Shown here: one piece after another, positions 1-7,878 of the stretch | How positions within the stretch are numbered: position 1 is the stretch's first letter | Layout of the letters: the number at the start of each line of letters is the position of its first letter | Origin: DAINBT01 sp036732785 | GTDB lineage: Bacteria; Planctomycetota; Phycisphaerae; Sedimentisphaerales; SM23-30 | Assembly: GCA_964537505.1 (NCBI GenBank) | Contig: CAZICK010000035.1 | Span: 1-37,520, forward strand | Reading direction: 5' to 3' | DNA: 37,520 nucleotides | Translations under genes and position numbers: made by a program | Notes under the pieces: generated by a model | Database searches by the model: none | Seen by the model: the letters and a program-made list of their open reading frames with translations, nothing else | What the model was told of the DNA's origin: nothing

Positions 1-225
1 TCACAATGAAAGGATCGGGATACCGCTGTCCCGGTAACTATGCTACAGTGTCAAAAAAAACGCTGATTAAGAAAACATAATCAACTCTCAACACGCCCAT
101 TGACAATCTCCATAACACACTATTCCAGAAGGCGTTACATAAAACTGCCAACACCCCCCCTCCCCCCGGTGCCCTCATCTGTGTAACTTTTTGAAGAAAA
201 AAAATTATTTTCTACGGTTTTTACC
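1..225. other. Upstream intergenic stretch without a recognisable gene
   Basis: No open frame with a plausible ribosome binding site is visible. A short imperfect hairpin (CGGGATA, loop CCGC, TGTCCCG at 16-33) lies near the window edge and is followed about 18 bases later by an A8 run; it may be the end of a transcript from outside the window. The stretch 150-210 has a C-run followed by an A/T-rich segment. Nothing else can be supported. Confidence 0.3.
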
Positions 226-255
226 GTTGACACACTACGGGTTATGTAGTACTGT
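226..255 (+). promoter_or_regulatory. Putative promoter and BlaI-type operator of the blaI-blaR1-like pair
   Basis: A consensus -35 box TTGACA (226-231) is followed by a weak -10 candidate TACTGT (250-255, spacer 18). A dyad ACTAC (233-237) / GTAGT (246-250) sits between the boxes. BlaI/MecI repressors bind dyads of this general kind overlapping their own promoter, so autoregulation is plausible. Seen: boxes and dyad. Inferred: function. Confidence 0.45.
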
Positions 256-376
256 TTTATGTGTTCTTGTGTACTGTGTTTCGAAGAGCAGACACACATG
301 CTTTTGAAAAGGGCAGCCGTTCATGGTAGAAATGAGTTTTTAGAGGTCCACTAAGTTCTCACAGGAGGCACTTCCT

Positions 377-772
377 ATGGCCAGACCAAGACACGAAAAC
401 CCAACCCCGGGCGAGCTGGAGGTTTTGCAGATTATTTGGCAGCGCGGCCCATCCACCGTACGCCAGGTAATGACCGCCCTCAACAAAAGACGCACACGGG
501 CCTACACTTCAGTAATGAGTCTAATGAGCGTCATGGCTGACAAGGGTCTGCTCAACCAAAAACCCAAAGGCCAGGCGTTTGTCTATTCAGCTAAGGTATC
601 GCAGAACAAAACACAATCACGTCTGTTAAGGGAACTGCTCAATCGGGCCTTCGATGGCTCGGCTAGTGCTCTTGTAACCCACCTGCTCCAGCAGACCAGG
701 CCCGACAGCGACGAACTGGACGACATCCGCAAGACAATAGCCGAATTCCCTCGTAAGAAAGGTGGTGCGTAA
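377..772 (+). CDS. BlaI/MecI/CopY-family transcriptional repressor
   Basis: This 131-residue protein has the family's usual length and its characteristic start, PTPGELEVLQIIW near residues 9-21, followed by a winged-helix segment (STVRQVMTALNKRR, then TSVMSLMSVMADKGLL) and a helical C-terminal dimerisation part. Such repressors are inactivated when a partner M56 peptidase (BlaR1/MecR1) senses a signal. The start is fixed by AGGAGG at 363-368, eight bases upstream. Its TAA overlaps the ATG of the next gene by one base (TAATG), so the two are translationally coupled and almost certainly form a sensor-repressor pair. In planctomycetes such pairs are common and need not concern beta-lactams; the signal here is unknown. 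Confidence 0.92.
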   Translation: MARPRHENPTPGELEVLQIIWQRGPSTVRQVMTALNKRRTRAYTSVMSLMSVMADKGLLNQKPKGQAFVYSAKVSQNKTQSRLLRELLNRAFDGSASALVTHLLQQTRPDSDELDDIRKTIAEFPRKKGGA

Positions 773-3700
773 TGTCAGTCATCGAATTCCTTTCTGAGCC
801 TATCTGGCAGCGGCTGGGTCTGACCTTGCTGCATTTTCTTTGGCAGGGTCTGGCAATCGCTGTTCTGTTCGGCTTGATTATTCGACTATTCAGACTAAGT
901 CGCGGCAATAACCAATATATTGCCTGCCTTCTGGCATTTTTGGCCATGTCAGCCTGCCCTGTAGCAACCTTCTTAACACTCGATACTTCAACAAAACTAC
1001 TCGCGACACCGATAGCCACACGGGTTATCACCGGGCCTATTGTCTCATCATTGGACACTTTACCTGTCTTACCCGTCGAAGACACCCAGGCAAATACGAG
1101 TATTGCATTACCGAAAATTGTTGAAATTACCGAACCTGTAAAACCTGTATCTTCAATTCCTTTACGGGAAAGAATAGCTGATTATTTACACACATCTCTT
1201 CCTTGGGCCATTTCTGCCTGGCTCGTTGGTGTATTCTTACTGAGCATACGCTTGCTTATGGGATTCGTAGGCGTACACCGCTGGCGGCGTCGGTTGGAAC
1301 CATTACCGGATAATCTCGCTCAGCGAGTTACCCTGCTTGCCGAACGGCTTGGCCTGCGGAGCATTGCGCTGGTATTAATATCGCCATCTGCAGTCCAGGC
1401 GGTAGCGATCGGTTATTTTCGACCGATGGTCTTATTGCCTGCCGCAATGATAACACAAATGCCACCTGAGATGCTCGAAGCCGTCATCGCCCACGAATTG
1501 GCTCATATTCGCAGATTCGACCTGTGGATCAATTTATTACAGCGGATAGCTGAGACCCTGTTGTTTTATCACCCTGCCCTCTGGTGGCTGTCTAATCGTC
1601 TGCGTAGTGAACGTGAACTCTGCTGCGACGAGTTAGCCATACAGGCGACCGGCCAACGCCTCACCTACGCTTCGACCCTCGAACTCGCCGGCCGAGTGAA
1701 CCTCACCGCCAAACAACCAGCCCTTGTAGTGAGCTTAGGCCGAGACAGAAAACCCATACTCAGCCGTGTGCGTCACGTTCTCGGCTTTGCCCCTGCCTCA
1801 CAAAATTCCCGCTTTTGGCTCGCCGGACTCATCACAGTCACATTCCTGGCAGCCTTGGCGGTGCCAACCGCCCTGGTCCTCACAGCCAAAGCCCAAACCA
1901 ATCTACAGGCTGAGCCAACTGCTACCCAAAAACCCGCTGTGCAGGTTGAAATTGCCCAATGGGGAAACATACCTATCAAAACCAAACATTGGTATGATCG
2001 CCGATTTGAATCTATCGCATTTGTTCGCTGTAAGATGCCGATACAAATGGATGAATCCGAATTAAGATCGTTAGTATCGCGTAAAGATGTAATCGCCGGG
2101 GAACAAGCCAGTTGCGTGGCGATTATGCGGAGTGAGAGTTTTTTAAGTCAAGTATTGCAGCGTATAAAAGTGCGGCAAACGCAGTGGTTCCAGCAGTATA
2201 GTAAAAATCCAGAAAAACGAATAGTATCATTGAAAGACAGCTTTTCGGCATGGCCTATAAAAAACACGGAATATGTAAAAGTAAGCATGAAGGTAAAAAA
2301 GCCCAAGGAAGCCAAGCTCATACTGGACGAGGTTTTGAAGGAATTCCAGCAGCATAGCGAAAAGCTTGAAACTTCCCCGAATACTAAACCTGTGCCAAAT
2401 AAAAAAACCGATCTGCAGGTTGAGGGGGGAAAACCTGTAATATTAGGAACTGCCTCAAATAATGATGTGATATTCGAGGCAATCGAGTTGGGCGACACTG
2501 CTCGTGTCCAGCAATATTTAGCCGGCGGTGCGGATATTAATGTTAGAAAAGATTATTATAATGCCCCTCCTATTGAACTCAAAGCGACTACCCCGCTCAT
2601 TCTCGCGATGGCATTTGACAACATAGAAATAATAGACTTACTGATAGCCAACGGAGCGGATGTCAATGCCAAAGCGGAAGGTGATGTTACACCCCTGCTA
2701 CTTTCAATCTTTAAAAAAGACAAAAGAATAGCTGAACTGTTGTTAGCCCACGGTGCGGATGTAAATACCAAAATGAAGGGCGGTATTACCCTACTCCATT
2801 TTGCTTACCTTGAGGGTGACAAAGAAATAATAGACTTACTGATAGCCAATGGTGCGGATGTCAACGCAAAAGATGAAAATGGCCTAACCCCAAAGGAATC
2901 AAATTTAGATATTTCCATAATAAAAGTCTTTAAAGAGTTATTTATAAAGCCATTTATAATGTTGGCTATGCAGGTTGAGGGGGAAGAAAGAGAATCCAGC
3001 AATATACTTCGCCGGGTAGATAGTGAAACAAGTCAGTCCGGTCGCGCATTACTGCCCGAGATAGCCAGCAAAGTTATGATACGATTCCAAAAGGCGATAA
3101 AAGATTCTGATTGGACCAGAGCATTATCGTATTGTTCTAACAAAGTTAAATCCAAGGGTAAAGAATATGATTCTACAGAGGCCTTTTTCAAAAATGTCCT
3201 GCCGATCGATGAGATTACAGCTTTATCGGAATTTCACATATCCGGCATGAGTCGTCGGAATGATGACGTTATTAGCTATAGGTGTGAAATAAGATTGAAA
3301 GACCCCGGCTCAAAATATTCGCTTAGCTGGAATTTGTCCGTTCTTAAAGAAGATTCAAATTGGGTCGTTGATCTGCCAACAAAACCGCTTGATGTTTGGC
3401 TTAAACATGAAAATCTCAAAATGAAGTGGATGAACGAGAGATATCGATTTGACGAAGAAAAAACCCAAAAGGGATTTGATGTTCGATTAGTTTCGTTGAG
3501 CGAAGACTTTGTTGTTGGAAAACCAATGCTATTCCGTGTTGAGATGAAGAACATAAGTAACGAAACTCTCGGATATATGCACACATCCTTCATAAATGAC
3601 CCCATGTTGATAAAAGACTCGAATGGCGTCATTGTTCACTATATTGATACAAGCTATCAAACCGCTGAAGCGCCTGAGTTCGTCGAACCCGCAGAGACCA

Positions 3701-6312
3701 TAATACTAGCTGATAATTATGATGCAAGATCTCAATATCATATCACAAGGCCAGGCAAATATACTTTCCAATTCAAAGGATTAGCAAATACGAAACCTTC
3801 GAACATTATAGAAAAAGACATTCAATCAAGCTCATTACCTGCATTAGAAAGGATTGTTGAAGATCTATTGCCTGTACTTCCTGAAGGATGGGAACTTACA
3901 AGAACAATTAGGCCGGCTAATGAGCTTGCCCAGACAAGTACAGCAAATGAGGTTCTTTGGATTCATTTAATCGGCAAACAAACCGGCAAGGGAAAAGGCA
4001 ATTCTGTAAGTTTAGCCGTTTTTCTGTATGCTGCTGCCCAAATGCCACCTCATGTAAAACTCAAGAGCAACCTGTCTGAACTGGATGCCTGGGGAAATTC
4101 TAAATGGGGATTGATATATGCCAAATCGCAAGATGCAGAACTGCTTTGGCCTGATTATAAAGAAAAAATTAAGAATGTCCTGCAAGTTGCGCCATCACAA
4201 TACACTTCTTCCGGGCAAGTTGATATAAATTTAATCATGGACTCTGAACTTTTCATTCATTATGAACGTGCAGGGCTTGAAGAGATTCTTATTCAAGACC
4301 GAGAATTAAAACATATATGGCATACCCTGAAGCAAAATTTAACTGCGATGAGGCAGGATATAAGCAGTTATGATCGCCATGAATTTACTAAAAAACTTAA
4401 CAATGACGAACTGTTGATTTTAAGACAATGGCAACTGGATAATGATATATTCTTACTACCTCACCAGTTTCCCACCGCAGATGAAATCACCTATGACAGT
4501 GCGTTCAAGTCGAGCATGAAGGTGAAATACGATGGCCGGAATTATAATGCCGAATGGACGGGGGACAGCCAGTTGCCTAAATCAGTTGTTCGAGCAGTTA
4601 TGGAGCTAAAAAGAATTTGTAAGAACCTTCATCAGGCTGAAGGGGAAGAATCCGATGAGCAAATCAAAGTCGAACCCACCGCTGTGCAGGTTGAGGGAGA
4701 AGGAGTTGGCCAAAAACGTGAGGATGAACAAGGCAATGCGTATTTGGATGCCATAATAGAAGGAAACCTGGGGAAGGTACAGGAATTATTGGCAGACGAT
4801 CCGAGCCTGATATCCATAATCGATAATAGAGCTAAAGGCAGTAGCAGGTCGCCGGCTTTGCACCTTGCTATAAAGTATGGCCATGGGGAAATTGTCGAAC
4901 TATTACTTTCCAAAGGCGCCAAACCAAACGAAAGAGATATTAACGGGCAGAGATCTCTTCATGTGGTAGCAGAAAATGGACGCGCCAACATGGTAAAACT
5001 CCTTGTCCAGTATGGAGCAGGCATTAACGATAAGAATGAGTTTCGACTCCCGCCTTTGTGCTATGCATCCAATGCCCAAGTGGCCGAAGCATTGATCGCC
5101 AATGGCGCGGATGTCAACTGGCCAGATGAACGACGTGCTACCCCTCTTCATTCAATAGCACGATCTGGAATTACAGAGGTGGCCCAAGTGCTTCTTGCGC
5201 ATGGGGCAGATATCAACGCAAAGGACAATTCGGGTTGGACGCCATTACATAGCGCTGCTATTCGCGGTCGAAAGGACATGGTCGAGTTTCTTATTACACA
5301 GGGAGCAGACATCAATGCCAAAGATAGAGGCACAAGAGGCAAAACCCCTCTTAACCGTGTTGTAACAGATGACTGGATGGTACCAGAAGTTGACAGAAAA
5401 GCAACTGCTGAATTGCTCATTTCTCATGGCGCTGACTTTACGATTTATGATGTTACATGGCTTGGCGATGTGACGAGAGTACGCAGGCTGTTGGAAGAAA
5501 ACCCATCTCTTGCGAATGACACAACCAATACATATAGAGAACCGGCTTTATTTGCTGCGATACGTGAAGGCCACAGTGCTACAGCAGAATTGCTCTTGGA
5601 CAATGGTGCTGACCTTAACGTAAAAGACAGATATAAAGAACCCCCGCTACATGCAGCCGCGTATCCAGGCCATAAGGATATGGTAGCTTTATTGATAAGC
5701 AAAGGGGCGGATGTAAACCAAAAAGGCCCGCATGGTGAACTGGCCTTGCATTGGGCTTCGGCGAAAGGACATAGCCAGATAACACAACTCCTCGTTGAGG
5801 CAGGTACAGAGATTAATACCCATACGGATAAGCCGAGAATGGACATGAACGGTGTTGCAGAGGGAAATGCAGATGTAATTCATGAGTGCTTGAGGTACCT
5901 TGCCGATGAGGCTGAGGCCATGCGTAGCGGCTTACAAATCAGGGGACTTATTCGGTTAGCTTTTGCAGCCGAAGATACACCTCTCCACTCAGCAGCACAA
6001 CGGGGTCATAAGGAGATTGTAGAATTACTTCTGGCCAACGGCGCTGATGTCAACGTTACGAATCGATGGGGCCAAACGCCACTACATTATGCGGTTGTTT
6101 TTCGGCATGAGGAGGTTGTAAAGGCGTTGCTTAATGCAGGCGCCGACCCAAACGCCAAAATGCTGGACGGCTCCACTGCGCATGACCTTGCATCCAAAGT
6201 GAAAGATGCTGAACTGGCCAACATGCTTAGAATAGAACATAACACGATAGAACCCGATCCGCAGATTGAGGGGGAGGATGTCTCGAATGTCGTTGAAAAT
6301 GTATTGAACTAA
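772..6312 (+). CDS. Giant BlaR1-like M56 peptidase with two ankyrin-repeat arrays
   Basis: The first ~370 residues are a membrane-bound M56 metallopeptidase: hydrophobic segments near 17-38, 50-65 and 140-165, zinc motif HELAH at 241-245, the downstream ERELCCDE segment around 280-287, and a transmembrane helix near 347-370. The penicillin-binding sensor of true BlaR1 is absent. Instead there are: a segment (~400-525) vaguely like Wzz-type or lipoprotein repeats; an ankyrin array (~565-725, about four repeats); an unassigned globular stretch (~750-900, perhaps NTF2-like); a beta-rich Ig-like stretch (~905-1010); unassigned sequence to ~1285; and a second ankyrin array (~1315-1825, about 13 repeats such as TPLHSAAQRGHKEIVELLLANGADVN). 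Modules are separated by a recurring QVEGE-type linker. The protein is coupled to the upstream BlaI repressor, which it probably cleaves or inactivates on sensing an extracytoplasmic or protein signal. At 1846 residues it is about three times the usual BlaR1 length; no frameshift is seen. Confidence 0.85.
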   Translation: MSVIEFLSEPIWQRLGLTLLHFLWQGLAIAVLFGLIIRLFRLSRGNNQYIACLLAFLAMSACPVATFLTLDTSTKLLATPIATRVITGPIVSSLDTLPVLPVEDTQANTSIALPKIVEITEPVKPVSSIPLRERIADYLHTSLPWAISAWLVGVFLLSIRLLMGFVGVHRWRRRLEPLPDNLAQRVTLLAERLGLRSIALVLISPSAVQAVAIGYFRPMVLLPAAMITQMPPEMLEAVIAHELAHIRRFDLWINLLQRIAETLLFYHPALWWLSNRLRSERELCCDELAIQATGQRLTYASTLELAGRVNLTAKQPALVVSLGRDRKPILSRVRHVLGFAPASQNSRFWLAGLITVTFLAALAVPTALVLTAKAQTNLQAEPTATQKPAVQVEIAQWGNIPIKTKHWYDRRFESIAFVRCKMPIQMDESELRSLVSRKDVIAGEQASCVAIMRSESFLSQVLQRIKVRQTQWFQQYSKNPEKRIVSLKDSFSAWPIKNTEYVKVSMKVKKPKEAKLILDEVLKEFQQHSEKLETSPNTKPVPNKKTDLQVEGGKPVILGTASNNDVIFEAIELGDTARVQQYLAGGADINVRKDYYNAPPIELKATTPLILAMAFDNIEIIDLLIANGADVNAKAEGDVTPLLLSIFKKDKRIAELLLAHGADVNTKMKGGITLLHFAYLEGDKEIIDLLIANGADVNAKDENGLTPKESNLDISIIKVFKELFIKPFIMLAMQVEGEERESSNILRRVDSETSQSGRALLPEIASKVMIRFQKAIKDSDWTRALSYCSNKVKSKGKEYDSTEAFFKNVLPIDEITALSEFHISGMSRRNDDVISYRCEIRLKDPGSKYSLSWNLSVLKEDSNWVVDLPTKPLDVWLKHENLKMKWMNERYRFDEEKTQKGFDVRLVSLSEDFVVGKPMLFRVEMKNISNETLGYMHTSFINDPMLIKDSNGVIVHYIDTSYQTAEAPEFVEPAETIILADNYDARSQYHITRPGKYTFQFKGLANTKPSNIIEKDIQSSSLPALERIVEDLLPVLPEGWELTRTIRPANELAQTSTANEVLWIHLIGKQTGKGKGNSVSLAVFLYAAAQMPPHVKLKSNLSELDAWGNSKWGLIYAKSQDAELLWPDYKEKIKNVLQVAPSQYTSSGQVDINLIMDSELFIHYERAGLEEILIQDRELKHIWHTLKQNLTAMRQDISSYDRHEFTKKLNNDELLILRQWQLDNDIFLLPHQFPTADEITYDSAFKSSMKVKYDGRNYNAEWTGDSQLPKSVVRAVMELKRICKNLHQAEGEESDEQIKVEPTAVQVEGEGVGQKREDEQGNAYLDAIIEGNLGKVQELLADDPSLISIIDNRAKGSSRSPALHLAIKYGHGEIVELLLSKGAKPNERDINGQRSLHVVAENGRANMVKLLVQYGAGINDKNEFRLPPLCYASNAQVAEALIANGADVNWPDERRATPLHSIARSGITEVAQVLLAHGADINAKDNSGWTPLHSAAIRGRKDMVEFLITQGADINAKDRGTRGKTPLNRVVTDDWMVPEVDRKATAELLISHGADFTIYDVTWLGDVTRVRRLLEENPSLANDTTNTYREPALFAAIREGHSATAELLLDNGADLNVKDRYKEPPLHAAAYPGHKDMVALLISKGADVNQKGPHGELALHWASAKGHSQITQLLVEAGTEINTHTDKPRMDMNGVAEGNADVIHECLRYLADEAEAMRSGLQIRGLIRLAFAAEDTPLHSAAQRGHKEIVELLLANGADVNVTNRWGQTPLHYAVVFRHEEVVKALLNAGADPNAKMLDGSTAHDLASKVKDAELANMLRIEHNTIEPDPQIEGEDVSNVVENVLN

Positions 6313-6412
6313 GGCATACGAGGTGCTCGTAAGGTGGTCGAGAAGTTTGTTACCACGGTGATGCCCTGTGACTTTCGTAATCTAACGTTGCCCCAGGACA
6401 TCGAAACCGGTT

Positions 6413-6775
6413 TTACTTGGCAGCCAACTGGGGCCAGGGTTCGGTAACGACAAATCGCTGCGAATCGTGACGCAAACGGAACAAAGGAAAAATCAGACAA
6501 ACTTCGCAAATGTCGATATTGTCCCATACCGTTACTGTGTGTTTGCCGACACGGCAGTCATTGGGAACGGTAAATGAGCCGGAAAAAGAGTCGCGAACCG
6601 TTTTGCCGTCCCATTTGACACAGTAATCACCCGGTTGGCCCCACATGCCGGTACACTCTATCCGAACCGGAGTGCCCGGTGGCCCAGAGGTAGGCTCCAT
6701 ACTTGCGATACGGGTACAGCCATTGATAAAAACGAAAATCACAACTGTGGTCAAAAGTAGGAATAATTGCTTCAT
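6413..6775 (-). CDS. Small lipoprotein with a TIG/IPT-like domain
   Basis: The protein (120 aa) starts with a lipoprotein signal peptide: MKQLF, a hydrophobic core, then a lipobox-like FINGC with the Cys at residue 20. After it comes SMEPTSGPPGTPVRIECTG, typical of the first strand of IPT/TIG immunoglobulin-like domains. The start at 6775 is supported by AAAGGA about ten bases upstream on the minus strand. It converges on the ankyrin sensor gene, whose stop is 100 bp away. It is probably a lipid-anchored surface protein; the role is unknown. Confidence 0.7.
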   Translation of the reverse strand: MKQLFLLLTTVVIFVFINGCTRIASMEPTSGPPGTPVRIECTGMWGQPGDYCVKWDGKTVRDSFSGSFTVPNDCRVGKHTVTVWDNIDICEVCLIFPLFRLRHDSQRFVVTEPWPQLAAK

Positions 6776-6937
6776 GACCTAATCCTTTCGTTGGGACAAA
6801 CCACCTGTACTTGTCAAAAGTAAGCCGTACGCTCACTAAAGGAGACGCCCTGGAATGCAAAATGTTTCAAAAAAAATCAGTTTTATAATAAATTTCTGAC
6901 TGTTCGTTGAGGACGGCACTTTTTGTCGCCATAAAGG

Positions 6938-6966
6938 TTGACGAGCTTCACCTGTGGCTCTATAAT
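6938..6966 (+). promoter_or_regulatory. Sigma-70-type promoter of ndk
   Basis: TTGACG (6938-6943), a 17-base spacer and a perfect TATAAT (6961-6966) lie 65 bases upstream of the ndk start. Nothing else in the 250-base gap between the lipoprotein and ndk looks coding. Confidence 0.75.
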
Positions 6967-7030
6967 TGATCCGCCGCCTGGACACAAAACGGTAACATTT
7001 TATTACAAAAGCAGTTAGGAGTATCAGACG

Positions 7031-7492
7031 TTGGAAAAAACCTTAATTATTGTAAAACCCGACGCAGTACAACGACAGTTGGTAGGCCCTATTATCGCTC
7101 GTTTTGAGAATAAAGGGTTGCAAATAGTCGCTTGTAAATTTATGCGGATTTCACGCCAACTCGCCCAGCAGCTTTACGCTGTGCACAAAGGCAAGGATTT
7201 TTATGAACCGACGGTGGAATATATATCCAGCGGCCCGGCAATGGTAATGGTGTTGCAGGCCAAAGGGGTCATTGCCATGGCACGCAAACTAATGGGCGAG
7301 ACTTTTGGTCTTGACGCTCAGCCGGGCACTATCAGGGGCGATTTCGGCAGTTCGCAGCGTTTCAACCTCGTCCACGGCAGTGATAGCCCATCGTCAGCCG
7401 AGACCGAAATCAAACTATTTTTCAGCGAGGAAGAACTGGTTGATTACCAGTTGAACAATAAACATTGGCTGTACGGCCAAATAGCTAAATAA
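7031..7492 (+). CDS. ndk: Nucleoside diphosphate kinase
   Basis: The 153-residue protein matches the whole NDK family: it starts EKTLIIVKPDAVQRQLVG, has the substrate-binding GTIRGDFG segment, and has the catalytic phospho-histidine in NLVHGSDS (His115). It transfers the gamma phosphate from ATP to other NDPs via a phosphohistidine intermediate. The start codon is TTG, supported by AGGAG at 7017-7021 and by the family N-terminus beginning exactly there. It is followed after a few bases by a small cupin gene and then ligA, probably in one transcript. Confidence 0.96.
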   Translation: MEKTLIIVKPDAVQRQLVGPIIARFENKGLQIVACKFMRISRQLAQQLYAVHKGKDFYEPTVEYISSGPAMVMVLQAKGVIAMARKLMGETFGLDAQPGTIRGDFGSSQRFNLVHGSDSPSSAETEIKLFFSEEELVDYQLNNKHWLYGQIAK

Positions 7493-7507
7493 AGGATGGC
7501 GCCAAAA

Positions 7508-7858
7508 ATGCTGATAAAAAACATTAAAGACACCCCGGCTGTGACAGTGGATATGGACGGGGCAAAGAATACTAAGGTGCGCGTGCTGTTTGGCCCCAAG
7601 GATGGGGCGCCGACATTTGCCATGCGGCTGTTCGAGTTGGCCGCCGCCGGTCATACGCCGTATCACGAACATCCTTTTGAACATCAGGTAGTAGTGCTGC
7701 TGGGCGAGTTGGCAATTGTCACCGAGGAAGGCAAAATACCCATAACGGTTGGCGATGTGGTTATGGTAGCCCCCGGCGAAAAACATCAATTTCGTAATCT
7801 TTCCGATACAGAACCGGCCAAGATGTTATGCATAATACCGGTAGAATACCAAAAATAG
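7508..7858 (+). CDS. Small single-domain cupin protein
   Basis: The protein is a compact beta-barrel cupin of about 116 residues. Motif 1 is visible as HTPYHEHPFEHQVVVLLGE (metal ligands His, His, Glu, His) and motif 2 as VGDVVMVAPGEKHQFRN (second-motif His). The best start is the ATG at 7508, because AAAGG (7491-7495) is correctly placed for it but is only touching an alternative in-frame ATG at 7496. It lies between ndk and ligA and its end overlaps the open frame upstream of the ligA start. Substrate is unknown; many such cupins bind a metal and a small metabolite. Confidence 0.82.
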   Translation: MLIKNIKDTPAVTVDMDGAKNTKVRVLFGPKDGAPTFAMRLFELAAAGHTPYHEHPFEHQVVVLLGELAIVTEEGKIPITVGDVVMVAPGEKHQFRNLSDTEPAKMLCIIPVEYQK

Positions 7859-7878
7859 ACCTAAAAGTTGGGACAGTC

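Noticed and set aside
663..1085. 140-aa minus-strand frame across the BlaI/BlaR1 junction
   Set aside because: Overlaps two well-supported genes on the opposite strand.
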